A stretch of 64,000 bases of DNA from Pteria penguin (taxonomy: Eukaryota > Mollusca > Bivalvia > Pterioida > Pteriidae): the NCBI GenBank assembly GCA_035048485.1, contig CM068580.1:36679585-36743584 (forward strand), in the 5' to 3' direction. Made by a program: the position numbers and the translations under genes. The notes below the pieces were generated by a model that was not told the origin of the DNA, searched no databases, and was given only the letters and a program-made list of their open reading frames with translations. This document shows, piece after piece, positions 20,261-32,929 of this stretch; the stretch's first letter is position 1; the number at the start of each line of letters is the position of its first letter.

Positions 20261-21609
20261 TTCAGAAAGTTCTTTCATATACATGTACCATCACCAAATC
20301 ATCTGCATGCACCTTGATTAGGAAAAGCACAGACAAGCATTCATTTATCCCACCTTTTTTTTTTCCTACTCCAGGGGCCAAACCCCAGTTAAAAACCCAT
20401 GTGCACAACTTCAAGTCAGACCCTTACAAATTATCTGCATCTATCTGGTTCTTCAGAACAAGTGCAATTCTTTTTTTTTACTCTGCCCATTTTTCTGTAC
20501 CCCAATTTAAAACCCATGTGCACTACTTTCAAGTCAAACCCTTTTATATAACACCACAAAAACATTTGTACATGTAAATGTCATAGTTGGGAAGAAGCAC
20601 AGACCAAAGATTGCAGTGACAGACCACAGCAGTATAGCATAATGCCCCCATATTTTAATGCAGGCATATAAAATCATAGTATTGTTTCAATATCACCAAG
20701 GGGTCACAGTTCATCCCCTTCAGATGACAAACATTTGAACGACACATTGGTGACATAGATTTCAATCAAGTGATCATATAGTTACTGAATCAGTGATTTC
20801 ATTGAATCAGCTCTATCAAATCCTTAAAAATATGCAAGTATGTCAGTGGTATGCATTATTGTGTGTGTTGACAATCTAGTACATGTAAAATCATGAGATA
20901 AATACAGCATGACTTTCATTGAGTTACCAAATACATGAAATAAAGCTGATCTTGTGAAATAATTGATATGATTAGGCTGACAAATGATCAGCTCATTTAA
21001 ATATGAGTTATATATTTGTTGTGCTAGCGTTCAATTATTTCAGAAGTGGTTGAACTGCGACGTCTTAGCTACATTGGAAAAATCCAATTTCTTTTATGAT
21101 TACAGAGGCTCTGACCAAACCCCCCACAATGCCAATATGAGAAATGGATTTATGGTCAGAGAATTTCTCTTACTATCAAAAACCTAAACTAGCATTATGA
21201 GTTTTGATGCACGAAGACATGAAAGAGGGTGCATTTGGATCCAAGTTAAATTTTACACTAAAGAGAGATACATGTATCACCATTGCAATGTTTTACAATT
21301 CTGTGCTGCTGTTACCATCAACATTGTATCTTCGATTACTATCGAAAACTTTCTAAACAAGTAAAATCTATGTTAAACCTTATGCCCATGATGTGTGGTC
21401 AAATACAGTTCTGGCTTTCTTTTGAATACACTTCATTAGATGTATAAGGATGCAGAATACTACCGATGCATTTGTCCAGATAGTGCAACCCACATTAGAT
21501 ATCTGGGTATAGAAATACTTTTTGACCGATTAAAAGACAACATACACTTGTTGTTAAATTCAATGGTATAAAGTGGAACAGAACATATATAAATTCCCCT
21601 CTGTACAAC

Positions 21610-21615
21610 TTTATT
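21610..21615 (-). terminator. RPS15A: RPS15A polyadenylation signal AATAAA
   Basis: TTTATT on the plus strand, i.e. AATAAA on the coding strand, begins 40 bases after the TGA. This fits the very short 3' UTRs typical of ribosomal protein mRNAs. Confidence 0.7.
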
Positions 21616-21654
21616 AGTGCTTTACAAAGGAGTGTGCCCTGATGGCAAGTCTTT

Positions 21655-21748
21655 TCAAAAGAAAAATCCCAACACTTTTCCTCCTAAATGTTTTCTCCTG
21701 GCCTCTTCATGGTCCATGATGCCTCCTGATGTAGTTAATACAATAAAT
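21655..21748 (-). CDS. RPS15A: RPS15A last coding exon
   Basis: Completes the split glycine codon, then [20 protein letters not shown] and [10 protein letters not shown], stop TGA (21657-21655). The acceptor is AAATTTTTCAG. The segment is easily missed because it is short and 1.7 kb from its neighbour. Confidence 0.97.
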
Positions 21749-24700
21749 CTGAAAAATTTAATACATTCATGAATGTTGGATCATTTATAAAAAGAAGAAC
21801 TATGCATGTAGAAATGAAAATTAAACTTCCGTAATTTCCAAAACAAAAAAGTGGTCTCCACCTTTAACCTAATGTCTGAATGACTACTCTTGATAAAAAA
21901 AAAAAAGGATTGATGTTGGAATAGTGTTATTGTACCCAATGAAAGGTCTTGGCACAAGGAATACACGTGTTAAATATTAAAGCCCCGTCCCTAATAGTTC
22001 TGAAGTTATGATCCAAGTTAAAATTTTTGTCTACGGACAACAATGACGATGACAGGGATATGACAATAGCTCCTGTGACATTCATCCCAATGAGCTAAAC
22101 AAAAGGGAAATATGAAGATTTGGAACTCATTTTGTTTGAAAATCGAAAACAATCTAGCATTTCTAGAAATACTACAAGTATACAACAGCTCATGAAGGAG
22201 AAAACTGAAGACATCTGACAAAACTGTAAGAAAAAATCACCAAGTACATGCACACAAAAATGATAATAGAATATACACTGAAAAACTGCATTACAAAAAT
22301 ATTCGATTGTGCTGTGGTTACGAGACCGAAGAAATATTTTGATGAAATTTTCAGAGGCACATGTAATCTTCCATGCATTTTCTACAATACTTCCTTAGCA
22401 AACTTACAAAAAGTTCAGAGATTATGATTCTGCAGAAAATTGAATGCTTGTGTAACAAATTCAAGTTTGACAGTTTAGCGAACTGCAGAATTACAAGTAC
22501 CACATGACTGGACTGAATAGACAGTGTCTGATTCTATTTCATCTGGGTAAAGCACCACCTCCCCAACTAGAACTAAATATTTAATCTATTTGTGGTAAAT
22601 GTAGATCATACTTTGGTACTGGTAAAACAGTTCAGTTTTCTTCCTCAACTGTTTGTAGGTTCATTGATCTTCTTCGCACATCAATCATTTCCCATGTTGG
22701 CACCCCCTCATTTCATAAATACACCGACTACATTTGTATTAAATATTGAGAAATATGTTCAATATGCACATCTTCATAATATGATCCTTCTTCCTTTGTA
22801 CCAAGTTTCATAAAAATCAACCAAATTGACAAGGTATATTGCATAGAAATATCCAAGTCAGAGGGTCACAACTCCATTAAATTTTTTGGACAGCATTCCC
22901 CTTCCAATATGCACATCTTTAGGTGATGTACCATGTTTCATAAAAAATACTCCCAAAAGGTCTATGAGTAGTGGCGAAGACAAGGCGGAAAAATCTAAGA
23001 AACTCTAAGTTCAAGAGACATAACTCTTGCGTTATTTTTGGACAGCATTCCCCTTCAAATATGCACATCTTCATAAGATGTTCTTTTTTTTTGTACAAGT
23101 TTTATCAAAATCTATCCAAGGGTTTAGGAGGAGCTGCGAAGACAAGAAAGGTGTGACAGACAGAGGTTTACATTTTATGTTGGCATATAAAAAGCAGCAC
23201 AAAAATTTTAAAATGAATACGGCTAAATACCATCAAAATTCTATATTTTGAACTCTTTACTTTAAAAATCCAATGAATAATAAATGATGTTTATCAAGAT
23301 TGAATGCAAAATCATCATCAAATTTAAGAATTACAAAGCATTTATCAAATACATGCAAGACTTGTATGTGACAGATGTGAAGTAATATTGCCCGAGATGT
23401 TGCAATGTTTATATTTCAGCTTACCCGAATTGTCTAGATGGTAATAAATTTGTTGTCCATTTTTCCATATCTCGCATGGCTACATCAAATCGAGGACTGA
23501 TGACTCCACACTGAAAAATAACACAAGCATTAAATGCAGTATTGCAGAATGAACAAAAATGCATGACTGATTATTAGAAAATAATCAGAAGACTTAGCCT
23601 AGCGATTATAAATTACAGTCAAATATTTAATAAAACATGCATAATAATTAAGAAAACCTCAGTAACTAGAAACATGTCAACTGTGTCTGTGAACATTTGA
23701 TAGCAAGAGTGATATATACACATATGAACATTCTGACTATTAAGAAGTGATCCTTGTGGAATTCCTTGCTAAATACAAGTTACATCCTAGATTAGTTATC
23801 TATAGAAGTATCCATCTCTCCTTGTAATCGAATCACTCATTCTAATTTTCCAAGTAAAACTTATCACACCAGCATCAGTATGATAAGTCTGTGTAGCAAC
23901 ATTGAATACCACCTGAACAATATTTTTATAGTCAAGGCTTATTACCTTGTAAACGATAACTAATTTATAGTCGCATATAAGTCGACCCGCGTATAAGTTG
24001 GGGGTTACGTTTTGGAACTTAAATTCTGGGATTTGCCATTGACCCGCATACAAGTCGGTTGGAATTTTTGAGTGAACAAAGCCTGTACATGTTAACCGAC
24101 ATTCATTCAAAGAAATGTATACAAAGGTTTGGGAGAATTTTTCCGCTCTGATGATCGTGTGTAATCACACTACGGGAATTTAATTGACATATGAAATAGA
24201 GGGGCATTTAAAATGTGACATATAAAAGAAGTATTTATTTAAGATAAAACGATCTACCTGGTGTTACTTCATAGCTTAAATGACTACTTTTCAAATAATT
24301 TGGTAGCCGTGAAAACGGCTGGTTTTTTTGTGGCCATGAAAACGATTGTGGCTTCATTGCTTATTTAACTATTTAGTAATTAATTCATTAACGCAGTGAA
24401 ACCATACTATGAATAATACCCGACAAAGACTCTTTTACCACACCGACAAATCTACCGGTATCATTAACATACTTCTAGTGTCGGACCGTTATTTAATCAA
24501 TGGCCATCACGTCATGGCTCACTAAACCTGTAGACGCACTGTAGCGGATTTGTTTTACCTAATGGATATTTCAATTTTAGTACAGAATCTGTTGGTCACA
24601 AAATACACATTTTATTGTTATAGAATCGCATTTCAAAGCAGCATTGACCGGAAATTTTACCTACGTTATCTATCTTGTCTAATGTCTTAATTATCTGATA

Positions 24701-27700
24701 ATAATCGGGAGAAATCGGGAGAGTTTGGCTTCAGTCAAAGGTCAGATTTTTTTCTCTATGTCAGTATCTCGCATATAAGTCGGTAGTGATTTTCGATCAC
24801 GATTTTTTACTCCCCAAAAACCGACTTATATGCCAGTATATACGGTATCTGTTATATCACAACTATGTAAATCAGGCTTGGTTGTCATGACTAAAAATGG
24901 TCACTGATTACGTCCAGGTCTTAATCCTATTAATCTTATTATCCTTTTCACATCTTGACAGGTTTCTAAAGTTTGTACCATTTTCTGTATTTCACTCTTT
25001 ACATTCTTCTATAGCTTATGCATGAACAGGATCTAACATCCCATTTTAAGACTACATACCCTAACCTTTTTGAATCTGGAATTTCATTTTCCATCGGTGA
25101 GAACAACATCGAAAACTACTTTCCCAATCCGAAAATTAAGTTGGTGCAGGTGACGGAGATTTACATTTTGTGCCGGACGCGCTGGTTACAATTGAAAATA
25201 TCGTGCGATTGAACAAGTGTTGGTCAATAAATTTGATTATGTAAAGTTGGGAATTTTAAGGGAACAAAGTGGGGAAAGGATACTATTTGGAGTTGGAAAT
25301 GGGGTCATTACCAATTTTCACCGGTTTTGCCGGTCAGACCGGTTAATTTCAACATCTCTGATATGTGCTTATGTGTCCATAGATCTATTAAGTGGGGCGG
25401 ATCACGAATTGCGACAAAATAGAAAAAGAAATCCTCCCTTCCCTTTCTATCAATCTAGTATAATAATGTATTAATATTCAAGACAACTAACACCCTCCTC
25501 AATTCCACCCTAAAAATAAAATTAGCAAATTTATGTAAGGCAAACTATTTTCTGGTTAAATGTGGATAGTACACTACCCTCCATAAATAAGTACACACTC
25601 TTATATTGTTCATATTTTTGGAATTAATTTGACAAAAATGAAAGAATAGAAATAATTAAGGTATTTTGCTGTTTATATTCAATGAAAGAACATGTTTTAT
25701 AATGAAAAAGTGAATTTTAAAAAACATTTTTAATAATCATATACAAATGCAATACTAATCTGTAATGCACATTTCAGTCTAATATTTGGTGTACCGTATA
25801 TACTCGCATATAAGTCGGTTTATTGGGAGTAAAAAATTGTGGTTGAAAAGCACTACCGACTTATACGCGAGATACTGACAGAGAAAAAAATCTGACCTTG
25901 GACTGAAGCCAAACTTTCCCGTTTATTATCAGATAATGAAGACATTAGACATGATAGATAACGTAGGTGAAATTCCCGGTCAATGCTGCTTTAAAATACG
26001 ATTTTATGACAATAAAATGTATATTTTGTGACCAATAGATTCTGTACTTAAAGTCGTAATATATCGCTTATTTGTTGTTGAAATACCCATTACAAAAGGT
26101 AAAACAAATTCGCTACAGTACGTCTACAGGTTTAGTGAGCCGTAACGTGATGGCCATTGATTAAATAACGGTCCGGCGTATACACGACACTAGAAGTATG
26201 TTAATGATACCGGTAGGTTTGTCTGTGTGGTAGAAAAGTCTTTGTCGGGTATCATTCATCGATTCATAGTAGGGTTTCACTGCGTTAATGAATTAATTAC
26301 TTAATAGTTAAATAAACAAGCAATGAAGCCACAATCATTTTCACGGCCACAAAAAGAAAAAAACAGCCGTAATCACGGCTACCAAATTATTCGAAATGTA
26401 GTCACTTAAGCTACGAAGTAACACCAGGTAGATCGTTTTATCTTGAATAGATACATCTTTTATATGTCACGTTTTAAATGCCCCTCTATTTCATATGTCA
26501 ATTAAATTCCCGTAGTGTAATTACGCACGATCATCAGAGCGGAAAATTTCTCCCAAGCCTTTGTATACATTTCTATGATTGAATGTCGGTTAACAGGTAG
26601 AGGCTTTGTTCACTCAAAAATTCCAACCGACTTATATGTGGGTCAACGACAAATCCCAGAATTTGAGCTCCAAAGCGTACCCCCGTCTTATACGCGGGTT
26701 GACTTATATGCGAGTATATACGGTACCCTCCTCTTGCCCTTATCACAGCTTGAATATGTTTAGTTATGCTTTTAACAAGCGTTCTGCATCTCCTGGCAGA
26801 CAAACTGTCCCAACATTCTATCAGTTACAATCTAACAACCTAAAGTATTGACTTATTTTATGTTATTTTTATAGAAAATTTCTGGGGTGGGTACTTACTT
26901 ATGGAGGGTAGTGTATACTGTACTATTTACTACATGGAAACATTAAAGAGGGCTAGAAATCATTACACTGATTTACGCCAACATTTAGTAGAGGTAGGAG
27001 GTTGGCGTAGAGTTTCGACTAAATCTAAGCTAATCATAGAGTTACGATGTTTGACGAAACGCAAAATAGTTGGAAATTTAGTCTAGTCGGTTATTTACGC
27101 CAAACTAAACCTACGCCAGGTGTTACGCTGTTTGATGAAACAGGCTCCTGGAACTTTTCATGACAAAATGTGAGGTACAGATACAGTCTGTAGTCAGTCA
27201 TGACAAACCTTGGGTCCTAGGGAACAACATATTCCATACTATGATATTCGGGATGCAGCCTAAACAGAATATGTGGCAGCATATCCCTTTTTTCTCGAGT
27301 AAATAGACATACATAATTAGCCCATACTGAGAAGTCCAAAAGCAACCAAAATAAGTTAAAAGTTATTGTAATCAAGACTTAGAAGTTCTTGACCCCATCC
27401 ATGCATAATCTAAGGAAACACCTACCTTATTTAGACGACCAGTTAAATTAACCACTATTTTTCCATTCCTATGATCATCAACGACTTCAAATTCTCCAAT
27501 ATAACCTGTAGTATAAAATCAATAAATGGGCTACTATATGACAAAACAATATACAAGACATGGGTCATACAGTGTTGTTTATTACATTTAAGGAATGACA
27601 TTTTTACCTAGATCAAACTATTAACTTTGTACTGTGCATCAATATATCAAGTAACTTAATTAATATGGCAAACATTTTTGTGGTCATTCCTCATAAAGCA

Positions 27701-29546
27701 TATATACAATAATCTAAATCCTGTGATCTCACTCTTCACTTTGATGCAAGTCTTTGTCAGAGTTCAAGAACAATCATTGTCTCTCATGTTATATGCTTAT
27801 ATATAAACAAAATGAGGATGAATGATTTTGCAATTTATTCAGAAACAATATCGTTTGACATTGGCACACTTTATAACCTGTGAAGTGAGTAATAAAAAAA
27901 AGTGCACCACGTCAAACCACACTATTGTCTCTCCACAAAGTGCATTTTTTTTTCATGATTCCTTTCATTTATCGTAAACTGAACATAATGAAAATGTAAA
28001 AAAAATATATCATGTTAGGTAGGTTGCTCCTTGCAACTGCCCACGACAATGTTTGACAGACTATTTACATGAAAACATTCAATGTCAAAAGTAGTTCTTT
28101 AGAACATTTCCAACAGTGAGCATGTCTAAGGAACCTAAAAATTTATGGAGTACAACATAAAAACGACCCCCAATAATATTTGCCATCTTATACAAAATAA
28201 GAGATGTTTGTAAAACATATATGCCCCCTTCTGGTATGCTACCATACAACTGTATGAAGTACTACATGCACTCAGTGAACTTTGAACTTTTCACATGAGA
28301 ATCCACAGAGGTAATCTAATAATCATTATCAACCAACATTTGAAAAATTTCATTTCAATATAAGCACTCATTCCTCGTTGCAGAATTAATGAACGGAAGC
28401 TGTGAATAATTGGAAATTTTCTTAAGTTTAAGGAGTGTTACACTGTTGAAAATTGTTCTATGGTAACCAAATCAGAACTTGACTTAGATATTTTCATGAT
28501 ATATATGTTAAATTTCATTTCTATATATGTATCCATTTCAGAGATAATGAACAGAAGCTGTGAATTACTGGAATTTTCTAAATTCAAGGGGTGTCACTCT
28601 GGCAAAAAGTGTCCGATGGTAACCAAAATCGGAACCTGACCTAGATATTCTTAAGATGTATCTGTATACCAAATTTTATTTCAATATATGCATCTATTGC
28701 AGAGATAATGTGTGGAAACTGTTCAGGTTACAGACCTACTAGCCCACCAATCGACAGCAGCAAAGCAACATGCTCCTTCTTCCTCAAATAGGGCATAATT
28801 AAATTATATATAAATATGTCGATATTTAATCATAACCGAGAAATGAAATGTATGTTCTTCAGCACTTTAAGCAGTTAGGAAACTACCATTGATATCAAAA
28901 TACATATAACAAGCTGTGTTTATGAAACACTAATGCTCCTGGTGCCACCAAAGTCCAAAAAGTTATTTTTAGCATGAAGGTCATTGTCAAGGTCAAAAGG
29001 TCATCAACCTTAGAATCAATTGAAAGTGCTTCATTAGTTGAGTACGCATGTCAAGTATGAAGTCTTTATCCCTCACAGTTCAAAAAGATACAGCCAAGGT
29101 TAAAGTTGACAACAGACAGAAAAACAAACGACAAAAACAATATGCTCCCGATCTATCGATCCGGGGCATAAAATATAATAATAATAATAATCATGATTTT
29201 TGTCATTTTATTTGGACATCTATTTTCAGCTTGGCAACTTATCGAAATATCTTTCTTACTTACTGCAATATATTCCTAATATTTTGTCTAGCAACACCCA
29301 ACTCAATACATGAATATACCATATCTAACTCTTATGCAAACTTACAGAATTATAGAAGGAATGTACAGAACATAAGATTATTACTTAATAATCCAATGTA
29401 TTTGTTTGCTTACCATGTTTCATCATGACAGTCAGGAATTTGACTATAACTTTGGAGCAAGGTCTGATGAGAACCTGTCTCTTTCCGCGTCTCTCTGCAG
29501 CAGAGATAGCCCTAAGGGCATCGGCTAGTACATTCATTCGCACCAT
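21655..29546 (-). CDS. RPS15A: 40S ribosomal protein S15a (RPS15A, uS8), complete, 4 coding exons
   Basis: Minus-strand exons 29546-29414, 27505-27426, 23510-23425 and 21748-21655 join to 393 bases: 130 codons plus stop, exactly the family length. Translation starts [20 protein letters not shown] and ends [15 protein letters not shown], near-identical to animal RPS15A. uS8 is an rRNA-binding protein of the small ribosomal subunit. All introns are GT-AG with phases 1, 0 and 2. An acceptor AG immediately upstream (29554-29553) shows a non-coding 5' exon at a higher coordinate that I could not place. An AATAAA lies 40 bases after the stop. The gene spans about 8 kb of coding region, long for a ribosomal protein gene, because of transposons in the introns. 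It is convergent with FLCN. Confidence 0.98.
22780..23165. repeat. Tandem repeat, about 2-3 units, RPS15A last intron
   Basis: TTGGACAGCATTCCCCTTCA, AATATGCACATCTTCATAA, GTACCAAGTTTCATAAAAATC and GCGAAGACAAG recur near 22755, 22890 and 23040. Units are diverged. Confidence 0.7.
23425..23510 (-). CDS. RPS15A: RPS15A third coding exon
   Basis: Reads [20 protein letters not shown] then NLLPSRQF and two bases of the next glycine codon. Acceptor TATTTTTCAG, donor GTAAGC, phase 2 out. Confidence 0.97.
23962..24845 (-). mobile_element. TA-flanked inverted-repeat element, copy A (RPS15A intron)
   Basis: Right end TATACTGGCATATAAGTCGG-like (reverse complement of ...CCAGTATATACGG at 24845) followed by TA; left end around 23962 is eroded (TAGTCGCATATAAGTCGACC). 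The interior matches the reverse complement of 25794-26723 almost throughout. No transposase seen. Confidence 0.85.
25572..26913. mobile_element. Tc1/mariner-like element of about 410 bp split by copy B
   Basis: Ends CACTACCCTCCATAAATAAG and CTTATGGAGGGTAGTG are inverted repeats flanked by TA (25570-25571, 26914-26915). Removing 25794-26725 leaves about 410 bp. The right part (CCTCTTGCCCTTATCACAGC) resembles decayed transposon sequence with no open frame. Confidence 0.82.
25794..26723 (+). mobile_element. TA-flanked inverted-repeat element, copy B (inverted relative to A)
   Basis: Starts CCGTATATACTCGCATATAA and ends GCGAGTATATACGG, flanked by TA on each side (25792-25793, 26724-26725). TA target choice suggests the Tc1/mariner-pogo group. 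It lies inside another TA-flanked element (25572-26913). Confidence 0.88.
27426..27505 (-). CDS. RPS15A: RPS15A second coding exon
   Basis: Reads [20 protein letters not shown] then LTGRLNK, matching the human [20 protein letters not shown] segment. Acceptor ATACTACAG, donor GTAGGT, phase 1 in and phase 0 out. Confidence 0.97.
27820..27960. repeat. Imperfect palindrome, RPS15A intron
   Basis: TTGCAATTTATTCAGAAACA and GTTTGACATTGGCAC on the left face GTGCACCACGTCAAAC and a related right arm. The same motif TTGCAATTTATTGAGAAATA with GGTTTGATG occurs in the cleaner palindrome at 52055-52180, so both are probably one MITE family. Confidence 0.5.
28910..29175. mobile_element. Dispersed repeat near RPS15A exon 1, type unknown
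   Basis: AACAAGCTGTGTTTATGAAA, GGTGCCACCAAAGTCC, GGTCATTGTCAAGGTCAAAA and the end ATCTATCGATCCGGGGCATAA look like a dispersed invertebrate repeat. A preceding tract (28440-28720) repeats AGAGATAATGxxxGGAA units about 240 bp apart. Confidence 0.4.
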
Positions 29547-29552
29547 CTTCAC
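29414..29552 (-). CDS. RPS15A: RPS15A first coding exon (ATG at 29546)
   Basis: On the minus strand TATTTTAG then GTGAAG then ATG. The six bases 29552-29547 are 5' UTR; the coding part (29546-29414) gives [40 protein letters not shown] and MMKH. Donor GTAAGC, phase 1. Confidence 0.97.
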
Positions 29553-29975
29553 CTAAAATATAAGTATAAATTGAAATTCACTTAATTACAGTAATAATAC
29601 TTGCTTTGAAAAACATAAACCCAAACCTGTCTTGACTGACCATTCTTTTAACCAACAAAGCAAAGCCTAGCATGGCATAATATGCCCCTCGATTAGTTTT
29701 AAGGGATGAAATATGAAAGTATGGAAACATTCCTCCTTTGCAAACAATTCTGTGAAATATTCAAATCCGTGCAATGGGTTAAAAGCTATTGGCAGAAGAA
29801 AGATTTACCCCTCATATGCACTATGACCTTGTTTTTGCAGATATGAAACTTGATGCAAGGTAATAAAACACCCCTGGGTCCTGGGTAACAATTCTGTGAA
29901 ATATTACTTAAATCCATGCAAGGGGTAAAAAGTTATGGCCAAAACAAATATTTACCCATATGAAGTATGACCTTG

Positions 29976-30586
29976 CAGGGTTCAAAATTAGCGGTAGTCC
30001 GCTAGTCTGAGACTAGTGATTTCTCTCTCGGACTAGTTGATATCCTGTTGATTAGTCAAAAATGTACAAGAGACTCATAATCTTTGTATACAATTTACGT
30101 AAATTACAGAAAAATTGTGTTGAAAAAGTTATCGATGTTCTTGTGTCTAACCATTTTGACCGTAGTAGGCTTAAAGCACATATAACAACATACGTGACGA
30201 CCTATTCCCTAGAGGGGGTCTTCCAAATGACTAGTATCGCAATCTCTAAGACGCTTGTTCACATAGTAACAGATGTCAAACATTTCAAACATATATGCTG
30301 AGTCACACTGCTACACCCTTCAGGTATGTAGTGATATGTTACCAGAGATTCACCTCCACAAAAAAGTCAAAGTTGAGAAAAAGCAGAAACAAAATTTTCA
30401 GGAATCATGGGGTAATAATCGTCCTTGGTTGGCATGTAATAATTGTATAATTGATAATAAAGAGCTTAAAACATGATTTGGGTGTCTTACCATTTTTGGA
30501 CTAGCAAATTTGGTGTCGGACTAGCTAATTTTTTTGTCAACTAGTCCGACTGACTAGTGAATCTAAAATGTTAAATTCAACCCCTG
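29976..30586. mobile_element. hAT-like non-autonomous element with 5-bp target duplication
   Basis: Begins CAGGGTTCAAAATTAGCGG and ends TTAAATTCAACCCCTG; CCTTG flanks both ends (29971-29975, 30587-30591). Subterminal GGACTAG/CTAGTCC motifs are repeated at both ends. It interrupts a CTTGACCT repeat unit. The hAT assignment rests on CAGGG termini; 5-bp duplications are atypical for classical hAT (8 bp). Confidence 0.7.
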
Positions 30587-32187
30587 CCTTGACCTAGAAG
30601 ATACATGTATAACCTTGGTTCAAAGTCAAGACACACCCTTCGGTCCTGGGCAACAATTCTATGAAATGATATTCAAATCCATGTTAGGGGTAAAGAAATA
30701 TGACCAATGATTTACCCAACATATGCATTGTGACTTTGACCTTTCAGATATGACCTTTGAGTCAGGTCATGACACAACATTGGGTCCTGGACAACAATTA
30801 TGTGAAATATTATTCAAATCCATGCAAGGTGTTTTCAAAGACTGCCATCATTAGATTACAGTATCTTTTATAAAATGAAAGATTAGAAAACATGTCCTAT
30901 TTCAAAACTTGTGATACAATGTGATTAACTCAATAATCAATTAATGAATTAGGAGATGCATTTTGAAAAACAACCTGACTCCCCCCAGTACAAAGAATTA
31001 TAGTCTTTATCATAGTTATACTTAAGAAATAATTACTTGGCATATTTCTATTATAAGAAATTATCAAAACATTATATTATGCATTCCTAAGGATACATTT
31101 ACTTCAAATTAGTAGTAGTAGGTTATCATTCAAATCTCCAATGGTTCCAACACCTCTTTTCCATAGAATTAGAAAATATATATTTTTTCGAAAAACCCTC
31201 TCCCAAACGTGCACGGCCGATTATTATATCTTTTTAACATTTTTTAATCATTGTCAATGTCATGTCAAATTGATATTCATGTATACAACTATCATCATCA
31301 TTGATTCTTGCAGATGCCACCTTACATCCCAGTCTTTCTTATTCGAGTTGATATTTACACGTGAACATGATTGGGGTGATATGGTCGAATGTGTCTTCTG
31401 CATTACTTTTATTCTATTGTCAAATATCACAAGTTCCGGGGAATGGAGTTATCAGTCTTTGACATTCCCTAGCAGCTATTGTGAATGCTATAGTCAGTCA
31501 TTATGTCAGGATTTTACATGGACAGTCAGAGATCTGTTTTTTTCCAAATATCCAATACAATTTTTCTCCAGTGTTTAGTTCAAGTCTCTGGCTTCCAAAT
31601 TCATAAAGTGTGAAGAATGCTGATTTGGGAAAATACTTTTGTCTGTAATCAGATTCTCTGAAATGACTTTCTCTTAGTAATACACTGATAAACAGCTAAT
31701 GAGTAGTGTGCTAAATTTGTGGTACAGTGCAAGCCGCTTAATTGAATAAGTTATTTGTCAGAACTTTATTATTCAAATAAACGAATATTCAATTACACGG
31801 CATGGCGAATGAATGCAGTTTCAAAGACCAGAAGATCGACAGATTGTGCAAGAAGTGCATACGTGTATAACTTTCGCAGTATCTGTAATGGAATCATTGT
31901 ACATGTATCTATATATAGATACACTAGAGTTACCTCTCTTAGATCCTCTTCTTGTTTGCTTGATCTACATGAAAGTCAACAGACTACGTTTTCGATAATT
32001 TTGCAAATGTCTTTTTAAGTTCAGTGACCAAATGTTATTAAATAGTTACATTACACCTGCTCGTCTGACCGTAAAGATAAATCCACTGTCTATTGAAACA
32101 CATGTAATTGTATCTCAGTCGTGTAGCCAGGGTGATCAAAGACATAAGACGGGTTCAACAATTTATTTTAACAAAGGCAAATTAAAC

Positions 32188-32854
32188 CAGTGGCGTATAT
32201 TACATATAGGCTAAAAGGCTCGAGCCTAAACAAAATTTTGCAGATTTTTTTTTTTTTTTTTTTTTTTTTGCATTTTTGTTCATTTGTTTGTTCTTATCAA
32301 ATAAAAACTCCTTTTTCTACGTTGTTTTACATTTTAAGGCAAAGAGGATATTGATCTAGGTTTATTCATTAGAAACCATTTTCGAGGACACTGAAAACGA
32401 AAATTTTCCTGATTCGATAAAGTTAAATATTTTCCGATTTTTTGGAAATTCAATTTTGGGCCAAAAATTTGAGAGAAAAATACTCTTTTATAGGCTGCTA
32501 TGAAAGATACATCAGTTACATCCTCGGGGTATCAAAATCATGCAAAACCCTCGGAAAGCTTCGAGATTTACTTGATTTTGAGACCCCTCGGTTGTAACTG
32601 ATGTATCTTTTATAATCTATGATATCTTGTTTTAAGCCATTTCTCACTATCATGATATTTGTCAAATTGTATTGAAATATTATTATGTCAAATACTGAAG
32701 TATACTAAAAAATGCAGCATTTTGTTTCTTTTTTCCCGGGCGAGGCCCCACCTACCCTCCCCCCCCCCCCCCCCGTTTCGGCGCTACGCGCCTCGTATGA
32801 AGCGTGCGGCTTCATTTTAGCCTACACAAAATCATATCATAATATACGCCCCTG
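32188..32854. mobile_element. hAT-like element nested in the pogo element
   Basis: Ends CAGTGGCGTATATTACATAT and, reverse-complemented, CAGGGGCGTATATTATGATA; both continue into TAGGCTAAAA. TAAAC flanks each side (32183-32187, 32855-32859). Contains a T run (32248-32269) and a C run (about 32759-32774). Confidence 0.8.
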
Positions 32855-32929
32855 TAAACGGCATATTCAAGCGAGTAAAACTTTCCATCTGATAGAACAG
32901 GCTGAAGTCATCTCTTTACTTTTCCTCAA

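Larger units (their letters stand above)
18581..21654. other. Intergenic region between convergent FLCN and RPS15A
   Basis: No gene recognised. It holds a polyadenylation-like AATAAATAAAG at about 18588, a repeat array (19340-20260) with an inserted small transposon, and a short duplicated motif AAAACCCATGTGCAC (20390 and 20510). 20580-21600 looks unique; I see nothing functional in it apart from the RPS15A poly(A) signal. Confidence 0.6.

Noticed and set aside
21655..29552. snoRNA genes in RPS15A introns
   Set aside because: No convincing C/D or H/ACA box pair with suitable spacing was found by eye on the minus strand.
31141..31578. 145-codon open frame between RPS15A and the HEAT gene
   Set aside because: Composition is Phe/Ile/Ser-rich as expected from AT-rich non-coding DNA, no family recognised, no splice or start context.
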